A stretch of DNA of 64,000 nt from Coprococcus ammoniilyticus (GTDB lineage: Bacteria > Bacillota > Clostridia > Lachnospirales > Lachnospiraceae): positions 310,001 to 374,000 of the forward strand of contig NZ_JAOQJS010000001.1 in assembly GCF_025567345.1 (NCBI RefSeq), given 5' to 3'. The notes beneath the pieces were generated by a model, which saw nothing but the letters and a program-made list of their open reading frames with translations, was not told the DNA's origin and searched no databases. This document shows, one piece after another, positions 44,059 through 52,836 of the stretch. Both the position numbers and the translations under genes were made by a program. Within the stretch, counting starts at the first letter, position 1. Each line of letters opens with the position of its first letter.

Positions 44059-44838
44059 GTGGGAAGAATTATCGCAATAGCCAACCAGAAGGGTGGCGTA
44101 GGAAAAACTACAACTGCAATCAATCTTGCGGCATGTCTTGCAAAAAAAGGAAAGAAAGTCTTAGCAATTGACATGGATCCACAGGGGAATATGACCAGTG
44201 GACTTGGAGTTGATAAGAATTCCCTTGAGTACAGTGTTTATGATATGTTAAACGGTGACTGCAATTTAGGCGAATGTATGCTTATCGACGTTTACCCTGA
44301 TATCAAAGGACTGAATCTTCTCCCAGCCAGCAGAGAGCTTGCAGGTGCAGAAGTAGAATTTGTTACAGTGGAAGATCCACAGTATATTCTTAAAAACCAT
44401 ATCAAGAATGTAAGACGTAAATTTGATTATATTATCATCGACTGCCCTCCTGCTCTTGGAATGTTAACAGTAAATGCCTTAACAGCAGCCAATACTGTAT
44501 TAGTTCCAATTCAATGTGAGTTTTTTGCATTAGATGGATTATCCCAGTTAATTTATACCGTTAATCTGATACGGAAACAATTAAACAGACTACTTACGAT
44601 TGAAGGAATTGTATTTACCATGTACGATTCCCGTACCAATCTGTCAATGCAGGTTGTAGATAATGTAAAACAAAATCTGAATCAGCATATTTACAACACT
44701 ATTATTCCAAGAAATGTTCGTCTGGCTGAATCCCCAAGCTATGGAATGCCAATCATTGCATATGATCCACGATCTGCCGGAGCTGAACATTATATGATGC
44801 TGGCTGATGAAGTCATAGCAAATGATTATTACAAATAG
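44059..44838 (+). CDS. parA: Chromosome partitioning ATPase ParA (Soj)
   Basis: With ParB and parS it separates and positions newly copied origins; in Bacillus the homologue also tunes DnaA. The 259-residue protein shows the deviant Walker A KGGVGKTTTAINLA, DMDPQGNMTSGLG and DYIIIDCPPALG. It starts with GTG at 44059, after AAGGAG. parB follows after 33 bp. The pair points toward the origin-proximal genes but is separated from rsmG by serS and its neighbours, unlike the classic order. Confidence 0.96.
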   Translation: MGRIIAIANQKGGVGKTTTAINLAACLAKKGKKVLAIDMDPQGNMTSGLGVDKNSLEYSVYDMLNGDCNLGECMLIDVYPDIKGLNLLPASRELAGAEVEFVTVEDPQYILKNHIKNVRRKFDYIIIDCPPALGMLTVNALTAANTVLVPIQCEFFALDGLSQLIYTVNLIRKQLNRLLTIEGIVFTMYDSRTNLSMQVVDNVKQNLNQHIYNTIIPRNVRLAESPSYGMPIIAYDPRSAGAEHYMMLADEVIANDYYK

Positions 44839-44871
44839 AAAGAAATCAAATGACTCACAGGAGGAAATAAA

Positions 44872-45810
44872 ATGCCTGTAAAAAAAGGCTTAGGCAGAGG
44901 TCTGGATCAGTTAATTCCTACAAATGATCCACCAAAGAGTAAATCAAAATCTGCTTCCAGTGGGACAACAAAAACTGTCACAAAAGAAGTTGTGAAGGAA
45001 GTTGTAAAAGAAGTAGAACAGAAAATTAAAATAACACAGATTGAACCAAACCAATCACAGCCAAGAAAGCAATTTGATGAAGATGCTTTACAGGAACTGG
45101 CTGATTCTATCAAACAATACGGAGTGTTAGAACCTCTTATTGTAACAAAAAAAGGAAAATTCTATGAGATTATTGCCGGTGAAAGAAGATGGCGTGCTGC
45201 CAGGATGGCCGGAATAAAGGAAATACCTGTTGTAATCCGAGAATACACAGACCGTGAAATTATGGAGATCTCTCTCATAGAGAATATTCAGCGTGAGGAC
45301 CTGAATCCGATTGAAGAAGCAATGGCATATGAAAGTCTTATCAACGAATATAGTCTTACACAGGAAGAAGTAGCTGAAAAGGTTTCAAAGAATCGTTCAA
45401 CGATTGCAAACTCTCTTCGACTTCTGAAATTATGTGATGAAGTTCGTCAAATGATCATTGAAGACAAGCTGACAACCGGACACGCCAGAGCGTTAATTCC
45501 GATTGAGGATGCTGCTCTACAGACAGAAGCTGCAAACTTTATATTTGATAATAAATTAAGTGTTCGTGATACAGAAATCTATGTCAAGAAACTACTTAGT
45601 GCACCAAAAAAATCAAAACAGAATAATGTAGATACAAAAGATCTTTCTATCTTTTACAATGATATTGAAAGCCGTCTGAAAAATATTTTGGGTGCAAAGA
45701 TTGAAATCAAATCAAAAAACAATGATAAAGGAAAAATTGAAATAAATTATTATTCTCAGGAAGAATTGGAAAGAATAACAGAGATGTTATATTCTATTCA
45801 CAGAGAATAA
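44872..45810 (+). CDS. parB: Chromosome partitioning protein ParB (Spo0J)
   Basis: Binds parS, spreads as a CTP-dependent clamp and loads condensin. The 312-residue protein has an N-terminal ParA-contact motif (KKGLGRGLDQLIP), a lysine- and valine-rich linker, the ParB/Srx CTPase domain with GERRWRAARMAG and ENIQREDLNPIEEA, the helix-turn-helix (SLTQEEVAEKVSKNRSTIAN) and a C-terminal dimer domain. AGGAGG lies 6 nt before the ATG. Confidence 0.96.
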   Translation: MPVKKGLGRGLDQLIPTNDPPKSKSKSASSGTTKTVTKEVVKEVVKEVEQKIKITQIEPNQSQPRKQFDEDALQELADSIKQYGVLEPLIVTKKGKFYEIIAGERRWRAARMAGIKEIPVVIREYTDREIMEISLIENIQREDLNPIEEAMAYESLINEYSLTQEEVAEKVSKNRSTIANSLRLLKLCDEVRQMIIEDKLTTGHARALIPIEDAALQTEAANFIFDNKLSVRDTEIYVKKLLSAPKKSKQNNVDTKDLSIFYNDIESRLKNILGAKIEIKSKNNDKGKIEINYYSQEELERITEMLYSIHRE

Positions 45811-45829
45811 TTGGAAAGGAAATATCAGA

Positions 45830-46363
45830 ATGAACAGTTCTTTACTAGATAAGATTGGTATTGACCCTGCCATTATTTTAATCATACTTCTTGTACTCGT
45901 CATCGTTTTATTTGGACTTGTATTCTATCTTATGGCGAATATAAAGAAAAGAAATAAAGATATCAAACGCCTTTTAAGTGGTAAAACGGCAGGTGATATG
46001 GAAGAAATTATATTGGATCGATTTGCTGAAATGGATGCTGTGAAGAACAATTCCAAGCGGCTTACAAAAGAACACAAAGAGATCCAGGAAACACTTGCAG
46101 CATGTATCAGCAAAATCGGACTGGTCAAATATGATGCATTTGAGGGAATGGGCGGAAGTCTAAGCTTCGCAGTTGCATTTCTAGACAGTCGTAACAATGG
46201 TGTAGTTTTAAATTGTATGCATTCCAGAGAGGGATGCTTTGCTTATGCAAAAGAATTGATCAAAGGTGAATCCTATGTAGCTCTTTCTGATGAAGAAAAA
46301 GAAGCCATTGAACGTGCAAAAACGCTTGATGAAGAGATTGCTGATATTATGGAAGAAGAATAA
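45830..46363 (+). CDS. DUF4446 family membrane-anchored protein
   Basis: The 177-residue protein has one N-terminal membrane helix (about 14-37), then a coiled, charged stretch and a compact domain with YDAFEGMGGSLSFAVAFLD. This matches DUF4446, a family usually found next to parB in clostridia and of unknown role. GGAAAGGA lies upstream, 19 bp after parB. A role linked to origin positioning or the membrane is possible only by context. Confidence 0.85.
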   Translation: MNSSLLDKIGIDPAIILIILLVLVIVLFGLVFYLMANIKKRNKDIKRLLSGKTAGDMEEIILDRFAEMDAVKNNSKRLTKEHKEIQETLAACISKIGLVKYDAFEGMGGSLSFAVAFLDSRNNGVVLNCMHSREGCFAYAKELIKGESYVALSDEEKEAIERAKTLDEEIADIMEEE

Positions 46364-46380
46364 TAAATCATAATAAAAAA

Positions 46381-46450
46381 CAATTAAATATAATTAAATA
46401 TGATTTAAAACAATTAAATACAATTGAATATAATTAAAAATAATTATAAT
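46381..46450. repeat. Seven 10-bp AT-rich units
   Basis: From 46381, successive 10-bp blocks are variants of CAATTAAATA (TAATTAAATA, CAATTGAATA, TAATTAAAAA and so on). The 10-bp period places A-tracts on one face of the helix, as in curved DNA. It lies between DUF4446 and serS. Confidence 0.75.
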
Positions 46451-46463
46451 TGACTATAGTCAA
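46450..46463. promoter_or_regulatory. Perfect palindrome upstream of serS
   Basis: TTGACTATAGTCAA is a perfect 14-bp palindrome. It lies directly after the phased repeat and about 85 bp before the serS start codon. It is one of five related sites in the window. Confidence 0.6.
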
Positions 46464-46533
46464 AAAATATAAAAGCATGTGAGAATAAGTATAAACAACC
46501 TTATTCCATATGAACCAGGAGGAATATCAAAAA

Positions 46534-47817
46534 ATGATAGACATTAAATTTTTAAGAGAGAATCCAGATGTAGTAAAACAGAACATTAAAAACAAATTTC
46601 AGGACAGCAAACTTCCACTTGTTGATGAAGTAATTGACCTTGATGCCCAGGCAAGAGCAACTCAGCAGGAGGCTGACGATCTGAGAGCAAATCGTAATAA
46701 GCTCTCCAAACAAATCGGTGCATTAATGGCACAGGGCAAAAAAGAAGAAGCTGAAGAAGTAAAAAAACAGGTAACAGAACAGGCAGAACGCTTATCTGAA
46801 TTACAGGAAAAAGAAACTGAACTTCAGGCAAAAGTAAAAGAGATCATGATGGTAATTCCAAATATCATTGATCCATCTGTTCCTATAGGTAAAGATGATT
46901 CCGAAAACGTAGAAATTGAACGTTTTGGTGAGCCGGTTGTTCCTGATTTTGAGATTCCATATCACTCAGAGATCATGGAACATCTTCATGGACTGGATCT
47001 TGATTCAGCAAGACGTGTAGCAGGAAATGGTTTCTACTATCTGATGGGTGATATCGCAAGACTTCATTCTGCTGTTATCTCTTACGCAAGAGATTTCATG
47101 ATTGACAGAGGATTTACCTATTGTGTTCCTCCTTTCATGATCCGAAGTAACGTCGTTACTGGTGTTATGAGCTTTGCAGAAATGGATGCCATGATGTATA
47201 AGATTGAAGGCGAAGACCTTTACCTGATCGGTACATCTGAACATTCCATGATCGGTAAATTCATCGATCAGATCATTCCGGAAGAAGAACTTCCAAAGAC
47301 ACTTACAAGCTATTCGCCTTGTTTCAGAAAAGAAAAAGGTGCTCATGGTATTGAGGAACGTGGTGTATACCGTATTCATCAGTTTGAGAAACAAGAAATG
47401 ATCGTTGTCTGCAAACCGGAAGAAAGCAAAATGTGGTTTGATAAATTATGGCAGAACACCGTTGATCTCTTCCGTTCACTTGATATTCCTGTACGTACAC
47501 TGGAATGCTGCTCCGGTGATCTCGCAGATCTGAAGGTTAAATCACTGGATGTAGAAGCATGGTCTCCACGTCAGAAGAAATACTTTGAAGTAGGAAGCTG
47601 CTCAAATCTGGGTGATGCTCAGGCAAGAAGACTTCAGATCCGTGTAAAGGGTGAAGACGGTAAGAAGTATCTTGCACATACCTTAAACAACACAGTTGTT
47701 GCTCCACCTAGAATGCTGATTGCTTTCCTTGAGAATAATCTTCAGGCAGACGGCTCTGTAAGAATTCCGGAAGCACTCCGTCCATACATGGGTGGAAAAG
47801 ATAAGATTGAAGCTTAA
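46534..47817 (+). CDS. serS: Seryl-tRNA synthetase
   Basis: Class II synthetase that charges tRNA-Ser. The 427-residue product has the N-terminal coiled-coil arm (about 25-110, rich in Lys and Glu), motif 2 in FRKEKGAHGIEERGVYRIHQFEK (shortened) and motif 3 with NNTVVAPPRMLIAFLENN. I start at the ATG at 46534, which follows AGGAGG by 11 nt; the ATG at 46510 lies before that site. No T-box precedes it, unlike many clostridial serS genes. Confidence 0.95.
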   Translation: MIDIKFLRENPDVVKQNIKNKFQDSKLPLVDEVIDLDAQARATQQEADDLRANRNKLSKQIGALMAQGKKEEAEEVKKQVTEQAERLSELQEKETELQAKVKEIMMVIPNIIDPSVPIGKDDSENVEIERFGEPVVPDFEIPYHSEIMEHLHGLDLDSARRVAGNGFYYLMGDIARLHSAVISYARDFMIDRGFTYCVPPFMIRSNVVTGVMSFAEMDAMMYKIEGEDLYLIGTSEHSMIGKFIDQIIPEEELPKTLTSYSPCFRKEKGAHGIEERGVYRIHQFEKQEMIVVCKPEESKMWFDKLWQNTVDLFRSLDIPVRTLECCSGDLADLKVKSLDVEAWSPRQKKYFEVGSCSNLGDAQARRLQIRVKGEDGKKYLAHTLNNTVVAPPRMLIAFLENNLQADGSVRIPEALRPYMGGKDKIEA

Positions 47818-47846
47818 TTCCATATTTATTAATTAAATATACTTTT

Positions 47847-47860
47847 TTGACCATAGTAAA
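47847..47860. promoter_or_regulatory. TTGACCATAGT motif upstream of the DUF3881 gene
   Basis: TTGACCATAGTAAA lies 45 bp before the GTG start. No correctly spaced -10 follows, so an operator role is as likely as a -35. Confidence 0.45.
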
Positions 47861-47891
47861 ATAATTTAAGAATCAGAAAGGAGGTGTCTGT

Positions 47892-48767
47892 GTGCACAGT
47901 TATTTACGTTCCATTGGATTTTCCGACATTAAAAACAGACGGCAGTTAACTCCAATCACAAAGGAGATCATTGCCAACCCAACAACAAAAAACATTGTAA
48001 CTGTTGATGCAGACACCCGTCTGGTTCAATTAAATAAGGACTTTGGAAAACACTTCGGTATCTCTCTTGTCGGAGAAATGGACATCGATAATACCATTTC
48101 ATTTGAATACTATTTTCCCTATGTCCGCAGTTCTTTCATTATGAATCAGGAACGGATCTATATAGAAAAACATGGTGATAAAGAATCCTATGCCGGTGTC
48201 TGTGAAGACTATAATCTGGGCATGACACTTATCTTCTTTCTGACAAATATTTCTGATTATGCAAATACAAAATGGATGAACTATTCCAACCATCTGATCA
48301 CTAAGGCTTATATGTCCGGACTGTCAACAAGCGGCAAAGTTATTCTTGATATTGAACAGATTCCACCTGCAAACAGAGAACATAAATGTTCCTCTGTTAA
48401 TCGAAACAAACTGATCGAAGCTGCCAGACAAGGAGACCGTTCCGCCATGGAAAGCCTTACATTAGATGATATGGATATCTATACACAGGTAAGTCGCCGT
48501 GCACATTACGAAGATATCCTTTCTATCGTAGAAACGAATTTCATGCCATATGGCATTGAAACAGAACATTATTCTATCATAGGAAATATTCTGGACTGCA
48601 GCCTGTGCGAAAACGATTATACAAAGGAACCTGTATACCTTCTGAATGTGGAAACAAATGAAATGCTGATGGCTATAGCGATCAATGAAAAAGATCTGCT
48701 CGGTACACCTGCTCCAGGTCGCCGGTTCAAAGGCGAAATCTGGCTCCAGGGAAATGTTATTTTTTAA
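47892..48767 (+). CDS. DUF3881 family protein
   Basis: A soluble 291-residue protein starting with GTG after AAAGGAGG. The N-terminus HSYLRSIGFSDIKNRRQL is characteristic of DUF3881 as I remember it. The family appears to be largely confined to Lachnospiraceae and relatives and is of unknown function. It follows serS by 74 bp and precedes tRNA-Arg, so it travels with translation genes. No catalytic motif is evident. Confidence 0.8.
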   Translation: MHSYLRSIGFSDIKNRRQLTPITKEIIANPTTKNIVTVDADTRLVQLNKDFGKHFGISLVGEMDIDNTISFEYYFPYVRSSFIMNQERIYIEKHGDKESYAGVCEDYNLGMTLIFFLTNISDYANTKWMNYSNHLITKAYMSGLSTSGKVILDIEQIPPANREHKCSSVNRNKLIEAARQGDRSAMESLTLDDMDIYTQVSRRAHYEDILSIVETNFMPYGIETEHYSIIGNILDCSLCENDYTKEPVYLLNVETNEMLMAIAINEKDLLGTPAPGRRFKGEIWLQGNVIF

Positions 48768-48835
48768 GAAATTGACATTTCTTACATTCTTGGGTATCAT
48801 AGTAATGTTGGGTTTATAATATATTTTCCCCTTCT

Positions 48836-48909
48836 GCATTTGTAGCTCAGCAGGATAGAGCGTCCGCCTCCTAAGCGGAAGGCCGTGGGTTCGAATCCCG
48901 CCAGGTGCA
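48836..48909 (+). tRNA. tRNA-Arg (anticodon CCT)
   Basis: A 74-nt cloverleaf is present, with acceptor GCATTTG/CAGGTGC, D-arm with GCTC/GAGC, anticodon stem TCCGC/GCGGA around CTCCTAA, T-loop TTCGAAT and discriminator A. CCT reads AGG. CCA is not encoded. Confidence 0.96.
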
Positions 48910-48982
48910 TTTTAGCGCATATAAATTAATTTGAAAGTATACGACAGTTATTTTCATATAACAAATCAAAGGATCAATACAC

Positions 48983-49942
48983 ATGAACTATATCGTAATG
49001 GATCTTGAGTGGAATCAAAGTTATTCCGGTCATATCGGAGAACATCCCCGAATGCCGTTTGAAATAATCGAAATCGGTGCGGTTAAAGTAGATAAGAACT
49101 ATCGCATCATTGATGAATACTCCAGTTTGATAAAACCCCGGATCTATAAAAAATTACATTCAAAAATCAGAACCATTTTAAATTATGATGAAACGGATCT
49201 GGCAAAAGGAAGAGGATTTAAAGAAGTCTGTACGGAATTTCTGGAATGGTGCGGTAAAGATTATATCTTCTGTACCTGGGGTCCCATGGACCTTACCGAA
49301 TTACAGACAAATATGGCTTTCTACTATATGGACAAGCTTCCTCGTCCTTTGAAATTTTTAAATCTTCAGCAGATATATGCAAACATGGTCGACCCAACCG
49401 GTTCTACCGTCAGTAAACTGGAAAAAGCAGTTGCAGATTTTAATATACCGGAAGATGAACCTTTTCATTCTGCTGTAAACGATGCCAGATATACCGCTCT
49501 TGTTTTAAAAGAGATGCATCCAAGAAATTTAAAAGATTTATACAGCTTCGATCTGTATATTCATCCTACAAAAAAGGAAGAGGAAATTGTAGCCATACAT
49601 AATAATCAGTATGAATACATTACAAGAGAATTTTCAAGCAAGCAGGAAGCAATGGACGATAAAGATATTGCCTGTATAAGATGCTACAAATGTAACAAGA
49701 AGATCAATAAGAGGCTTGAATGGTTTTCAAACAGTCCGTCTTCTTACATCTGTGCAGGGAAATGCTGGCACCATGGTTATTTCAGTGGAAAGATAAAATT
49801 TAAACCACTTGATAACGGAAAATACTATGTTGTTAAAACAATTAAACCAATAGATAAAAACGGTGTTGAAGCTATCAAACAAAAACAGACAGAAATTCGA
49901 GAGAGACGTAAAGAAAAACGGCACACTCGTGCTACAAGATAA
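48983..49942 (+). CDS. DEDDh 3'-5' exonuclease with C-terminal Cys/His domain
   Basis: The 319-residue protein starts with an exonuclease domain of the DnaQ/KapD type: MDLEWNQ supplies the first Asp-Glu pair, a central TWGPMDLTEL the second Asp, and FHSAVNDA the His and last Asp. After residue 225 comes a Cys-rich segment (CIRCYKC, then CAGKCWHHG) that could hold zinc and is unusual for KapD-like proteins, then a basic tail. The nucleic-acid target is unknown. It is a single gene ended by a strong terminator. Confidence 0.85.
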   Translation: MNYIVMDLEWNQSYSGHIGEHPRMPFEIIEIGAVKVDKNYRIIDEYSSLIKPRIYKKLHSKIRTILNYDETDLAKGRGFKEVCTEFLEWCGKDYIFCTWGPMDLTELQTNMAFYYMDKLPRPLKFLNLQQIYANMVDPTGSTVSKLEKAVADFNIPEDEPFHSAVNDARYTALVLKEMHPRNLKDLYSFDLYIHPTKKEEEIVAIHNNQYEYITREFSSKQEAMDDKDIACIRCYKCNKKINKRLEWFSNSPSSYICAGKCWHHGYFSGKIKFKPLDNGKYYVVKTIKPIDKNGVEAIKQKQTEIRERRKEKRHTRATR

Positions 49943-50002
49943 TATTCTAACATTTGATAATAAAACGAACAGATCATTTTTCTGTATATTTTCCTAATAA
50001 AA

Positions 50003-50037
50003 ATGGAGCAGGTTTACAAATACCTGCTCCATTTTTA
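50003..50037. terminator. Strong intrinsic terminator
   Basis: ATGGAGCAGGT (50003-50013) pairs perfectly with ACCTGCTCCAT (50022-50032), followed by TTTTTAT. It separates the exonuclease gene from the convergent rsmG. Confidence 0.92.
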
Positions 50038-50087
50038 TATAATGTCTTTCATTGATATTATATATTTTTCATTTCTACTATACTTTT

Positions 50088-50810
50088 TTATTTTTCTTTC
50101 AATCCAAGAGGCTTCTTTGTCGCTGTTCCTGCTTTTCTTGGATACTCCTCCGGTGTTGCTGCCATCTTCTTTACAAATACAAAGCAACGCTCCATATCCG
50201 TATCAGGTATCGTTGTATGGAAGATATTCTCCACCTGTCCTCCAAGGATACGAATCGCCTTTTTTCCTGCATGTATCTCTTCATCCAGTCCGGATGCCTT
50301 ATATGGAATAAAATATCCACCTGTCTTAACAAATGGCATACAAAACTCTGATAAAGAGGATAAATTTGCAACCGCTCTTGATACCGCAAGATCATACTTC
50401 TCACGATACTGTACATTTCTTCCACCATCCTCAGCTCTGCTGTGAATAGCTTCTATATCGTCCATCTCAAGTGTCCGGATAACCTCATTTAAGAACTTTA
50501 CACGCTTATTCAGGGAATCCATTAATGTTACCTTTAAACCCGGAAAAGCGATTTTAAGCGGTATTCCGGGAAATCCTGCTCCGGTCCCTACATCTATGAC
50601 TGATAAAGATTCATCCAGCTTTTTATATTTTGCAAGCAGAAGACTATCTGTAAAATGCTTTATAATGACATCTTCCTTCTCTGTGATAGCTGTCAGATTC
50701 ATAACCTTATTCCACTCTACCAAAAGCTCATAGTATCTCTGAAACTGCTCTAACTGATGATCATTTAATTCAATATCTATCTTCTTTACTACTTCATATA
50801 GTCGATCCAT
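50088..50810 (-). CDS. rsmG: 16S rRNA (guanine-N7)-methyltransferase G
   Basis: Methylates G527 of 16S rRNA; its loss gives low-level streptomycin resistance in several bacteria. The 240-residue product has the SAM-binding IDVGTGAGFPGIPLKI, the strand VTLMDSLNKRVKFL and AVSRAVANL. It ends the origin-proximal minus-strand series, 115 bp after mnmG. Confidence 0.95.
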   Translation of the reverse strand: MDRLYEVVKKIDIELNDHQLEQFQRYYELLVEWNKVMNLTAITEKEDVIIKHFTDSLLLAKYKKLDESLSVIDVGTGAGFPGIPLKIAFPGLKVTLMDSLNKRVKFLNEVIRTLEMDDIEAIHSRAEDGGRNVQYREKYDLAVSRAVANLSSLSEFCMPFVKTGGYFIPYKASGLDEEIHAGKKAIRILGGQVENIFHTTIPDTDMERCFVFVKKMAATPEEYPRKAGTATKKPLGLKEK

Positions 50811-50925
50811 ATTTATGGTATCCTTTCTATATATTTCTGAACATATATATTACATCTCAAATTATATGCTTTCAAAAATAACACTTACCTACAGATAATT
50901 TTATATTATCTTCATATCTGCTTTT

Positions 50926-52824
50926 TTATTTATTTTCTGATTCTACGTCATGCTGCTTCATCTTCAGATAAACCAGCAACACAGATATATCTGCCGGTGA
51001 TACACCGGAGATTCTGGATGCCTGACCGATATTTTCCGGCTTGATATCCTTTAACTTCTGTCTGGCTTCTTTTCGAAGATTCGATACATCATCATAATTC
51101 AGATCAGCCGGGATCATCCTCTTTTCCAGCTTTTTAAACTGATGTACCTGTTCTGTCTGTCTCTTGATATATCCTTCATACTTGATCGATATATCAATCT
51201 GTTCGATCACATCCGCAGGCAACGGATGTCTGTCCGGATCAATCGGTACAATCTTCTCATAAGAAAGTTCCGGTCTGCGGATCAACTCTGCAAGACTTAC
51301 TGCTGTCTTTAACTCCGTTGTCTCCATAGAACGTAAGAATTCCTGAATCTTACTGTTTCCGCCAACCATGGTTTCATTTAAACGCTTTGTTTCTTCTTCG
51401 ATCATTGTACGTTTCTGACAGAATTTCTCATATCTCTCATCGTCGATCAGACCGATTTCATGACCGATATCGGTCAGTCGAAGATCCGCATTATCCTGTC
51501 TTAACAGCAGACGATATTCTGCTCTGGAAGTCATCATACGGTATGGTTCTTTTGTCTCCTTTGTAACCAAATCATCGATCAATACACCGATATAAGCCTG
51601 TGAACGATCCAATACAACAGGCTCCTTTCCAAGTACCTTTCTGGCTGCATTGATACCTGCCATAAGACCCTGCGCTGCTGCTTCCTCATAACCGGAGCTT
51701 CCATTTAACTGACCTGCGCCAAATAAACCTTCCACATCCTTAAATTCCAGTGAATGTTTCAAATTGATCGCACTGATACAATCATACTCGATCGCATAAG
51801 CATTTCTTACGATCTTGACATTCTCAAGTCCTTTCATGCTCCGTATCATCTTATACTGAACATCCTCCGGAAGAGAACTGGACATTCCGCCCATATACAT
51901 CTCATTTGTAAATTCACCCTCCGGCTCTATAAAAATCTGATGTCTCGTCTTATCCGGAAACTTCATAACCTTGTCTTCGATCGAAGGACAGTATCTTGGT
52001 CCTGTGCCCTCAATCACACCGGAAAACAATGGAGAACGGTTGATATTCTCACGAATTATCTCATGTGTCTCCTCATTTGTATAACAAAGCCAGCAGGATA
52101 CCTGATCCCGCTTGATATCTTCTTCTGTATTTGTAAAGGAAAATGGAACGATATGCTCATCACCCTTTTGTTCCTCCATCTGAGAGAAATCGATTGTCCT
52201 CTTATCCAGTCTTGCAGGTGTACCTGTCTTAAACCGGCGGATACCGATTCCGGCTTCTTTCATGGAATCAGACAAATGATTGGCTGCCATAAGTCCATTT
52301 GGTCCTGTATGATTTACGACATCTCCATAGATACATCTTGCTTTCAGATAAGTACCTGTACAGAGAACAACTGCCTTTGCATAATAGGTTGCACCGGAAA
52401 ATGTCTTAACACCCTTAACAACGCCATCTGTTACCATCAGCTCTGTTACCTCAGCCTGACGTAATACCAGATGATCGGTATTCTCTAATGTATGTTTCAT
52501 TGTACGGGAATAATTTGACTTATCTGCCTGCGCACGAAGAGAATGAACAGCAGGTCCTTTTGATGCATTTAACATTTTGGACTGAATATAAGTCTTATCA
52601 ATATTTTTACCCATCTCTCCACCAAGTGCATCCAGTTCTCTTACCAGGTGTCCTTTTGAGCTTCCGCCTACATTTGGATTGCAGGGCATCATGGCAACAC
52701 TGTCCATACTCACTGTAAACAGAATTGTTTCAAGTCCAAGACGGGCAGAAGCAAGTGCAGCTTCACAGCCTGCATGACCGGCACCCACAACTACCACATC
52801 ATAATTTTCTTCAACCACTGGCAT
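50926..52824 (-). CDS. mnmG: tRNA uridine 5-carboxymethylaminomethyl modification enzyme MnmG
   Basis: The FAD-dependent partner of MnmE, which modifies wobble uridine 34. The 632-residue protein has the FAD-binding GAGHAGCEAALASARLG, MPCNPNVGGSSKGHL, and GTGPRYCPSIEDKV and FGAGQLNGSSGYEEAAAQG further on. GGAGGAT precedes the ATG. It lies 12 bp after mnmE, and the two form one operon and one complex. Confidence 0.97.
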   Translation of the reverse strand: MPVVEENYDVVVVGAGHAGCEAALASARLGLETILFTVSMDSVAMMPCNPNVGGSSKGHLVRELDALGGEMGKNIDKTYIQSKMLNASKGPAVHSLRAQADKSNYSRTMKHTLENTDHLVLRQAEVTELMVTDGVVKGVKTFSGATYYAKAVVLCTGTYLKARCIYGDVVNHTGPNGLMAANHLSDSMKEAGIGIRRFKTGTPARLDKRTIDFSQMEEQKGDEHIVPFSFTNTEEDIKRDQVSCWLCYTNEETHEIIRENINRSPLFSGVIEGTGPRYCPSIEDKVMKFPDKTRHQIFIEPEGEFTNEMYMGGMSSSLPEDVQYKMIRSMKGLENVKIVRNAYAIEYDCISAINLKHSLEFKDVEGLFGAGQLNGSSGYEEAAAQGLMAGINAARKVLGKEPVVLDRSQAYIGVLIDDLVTKETKEPYRMMTSRAEYRLLLRQDNADLRLTDIGHEIGLIDDERYEKFCQKRTMIEEETKRLNETMVGGNSKIQEFLRSMETTELKTAVSLAELIRRPELSYEKIVPIDPDRHPLPADVIEQIDISIKYEGYIKRQTEQVHQFKKLEKRMIPADLNYDDVSNLRKEARQKLKDIKPENIGQASRISGVSPADISVLLVYLKMKQHDVESENK

Positions 52825-52836
52825 TTATCCATCCTC

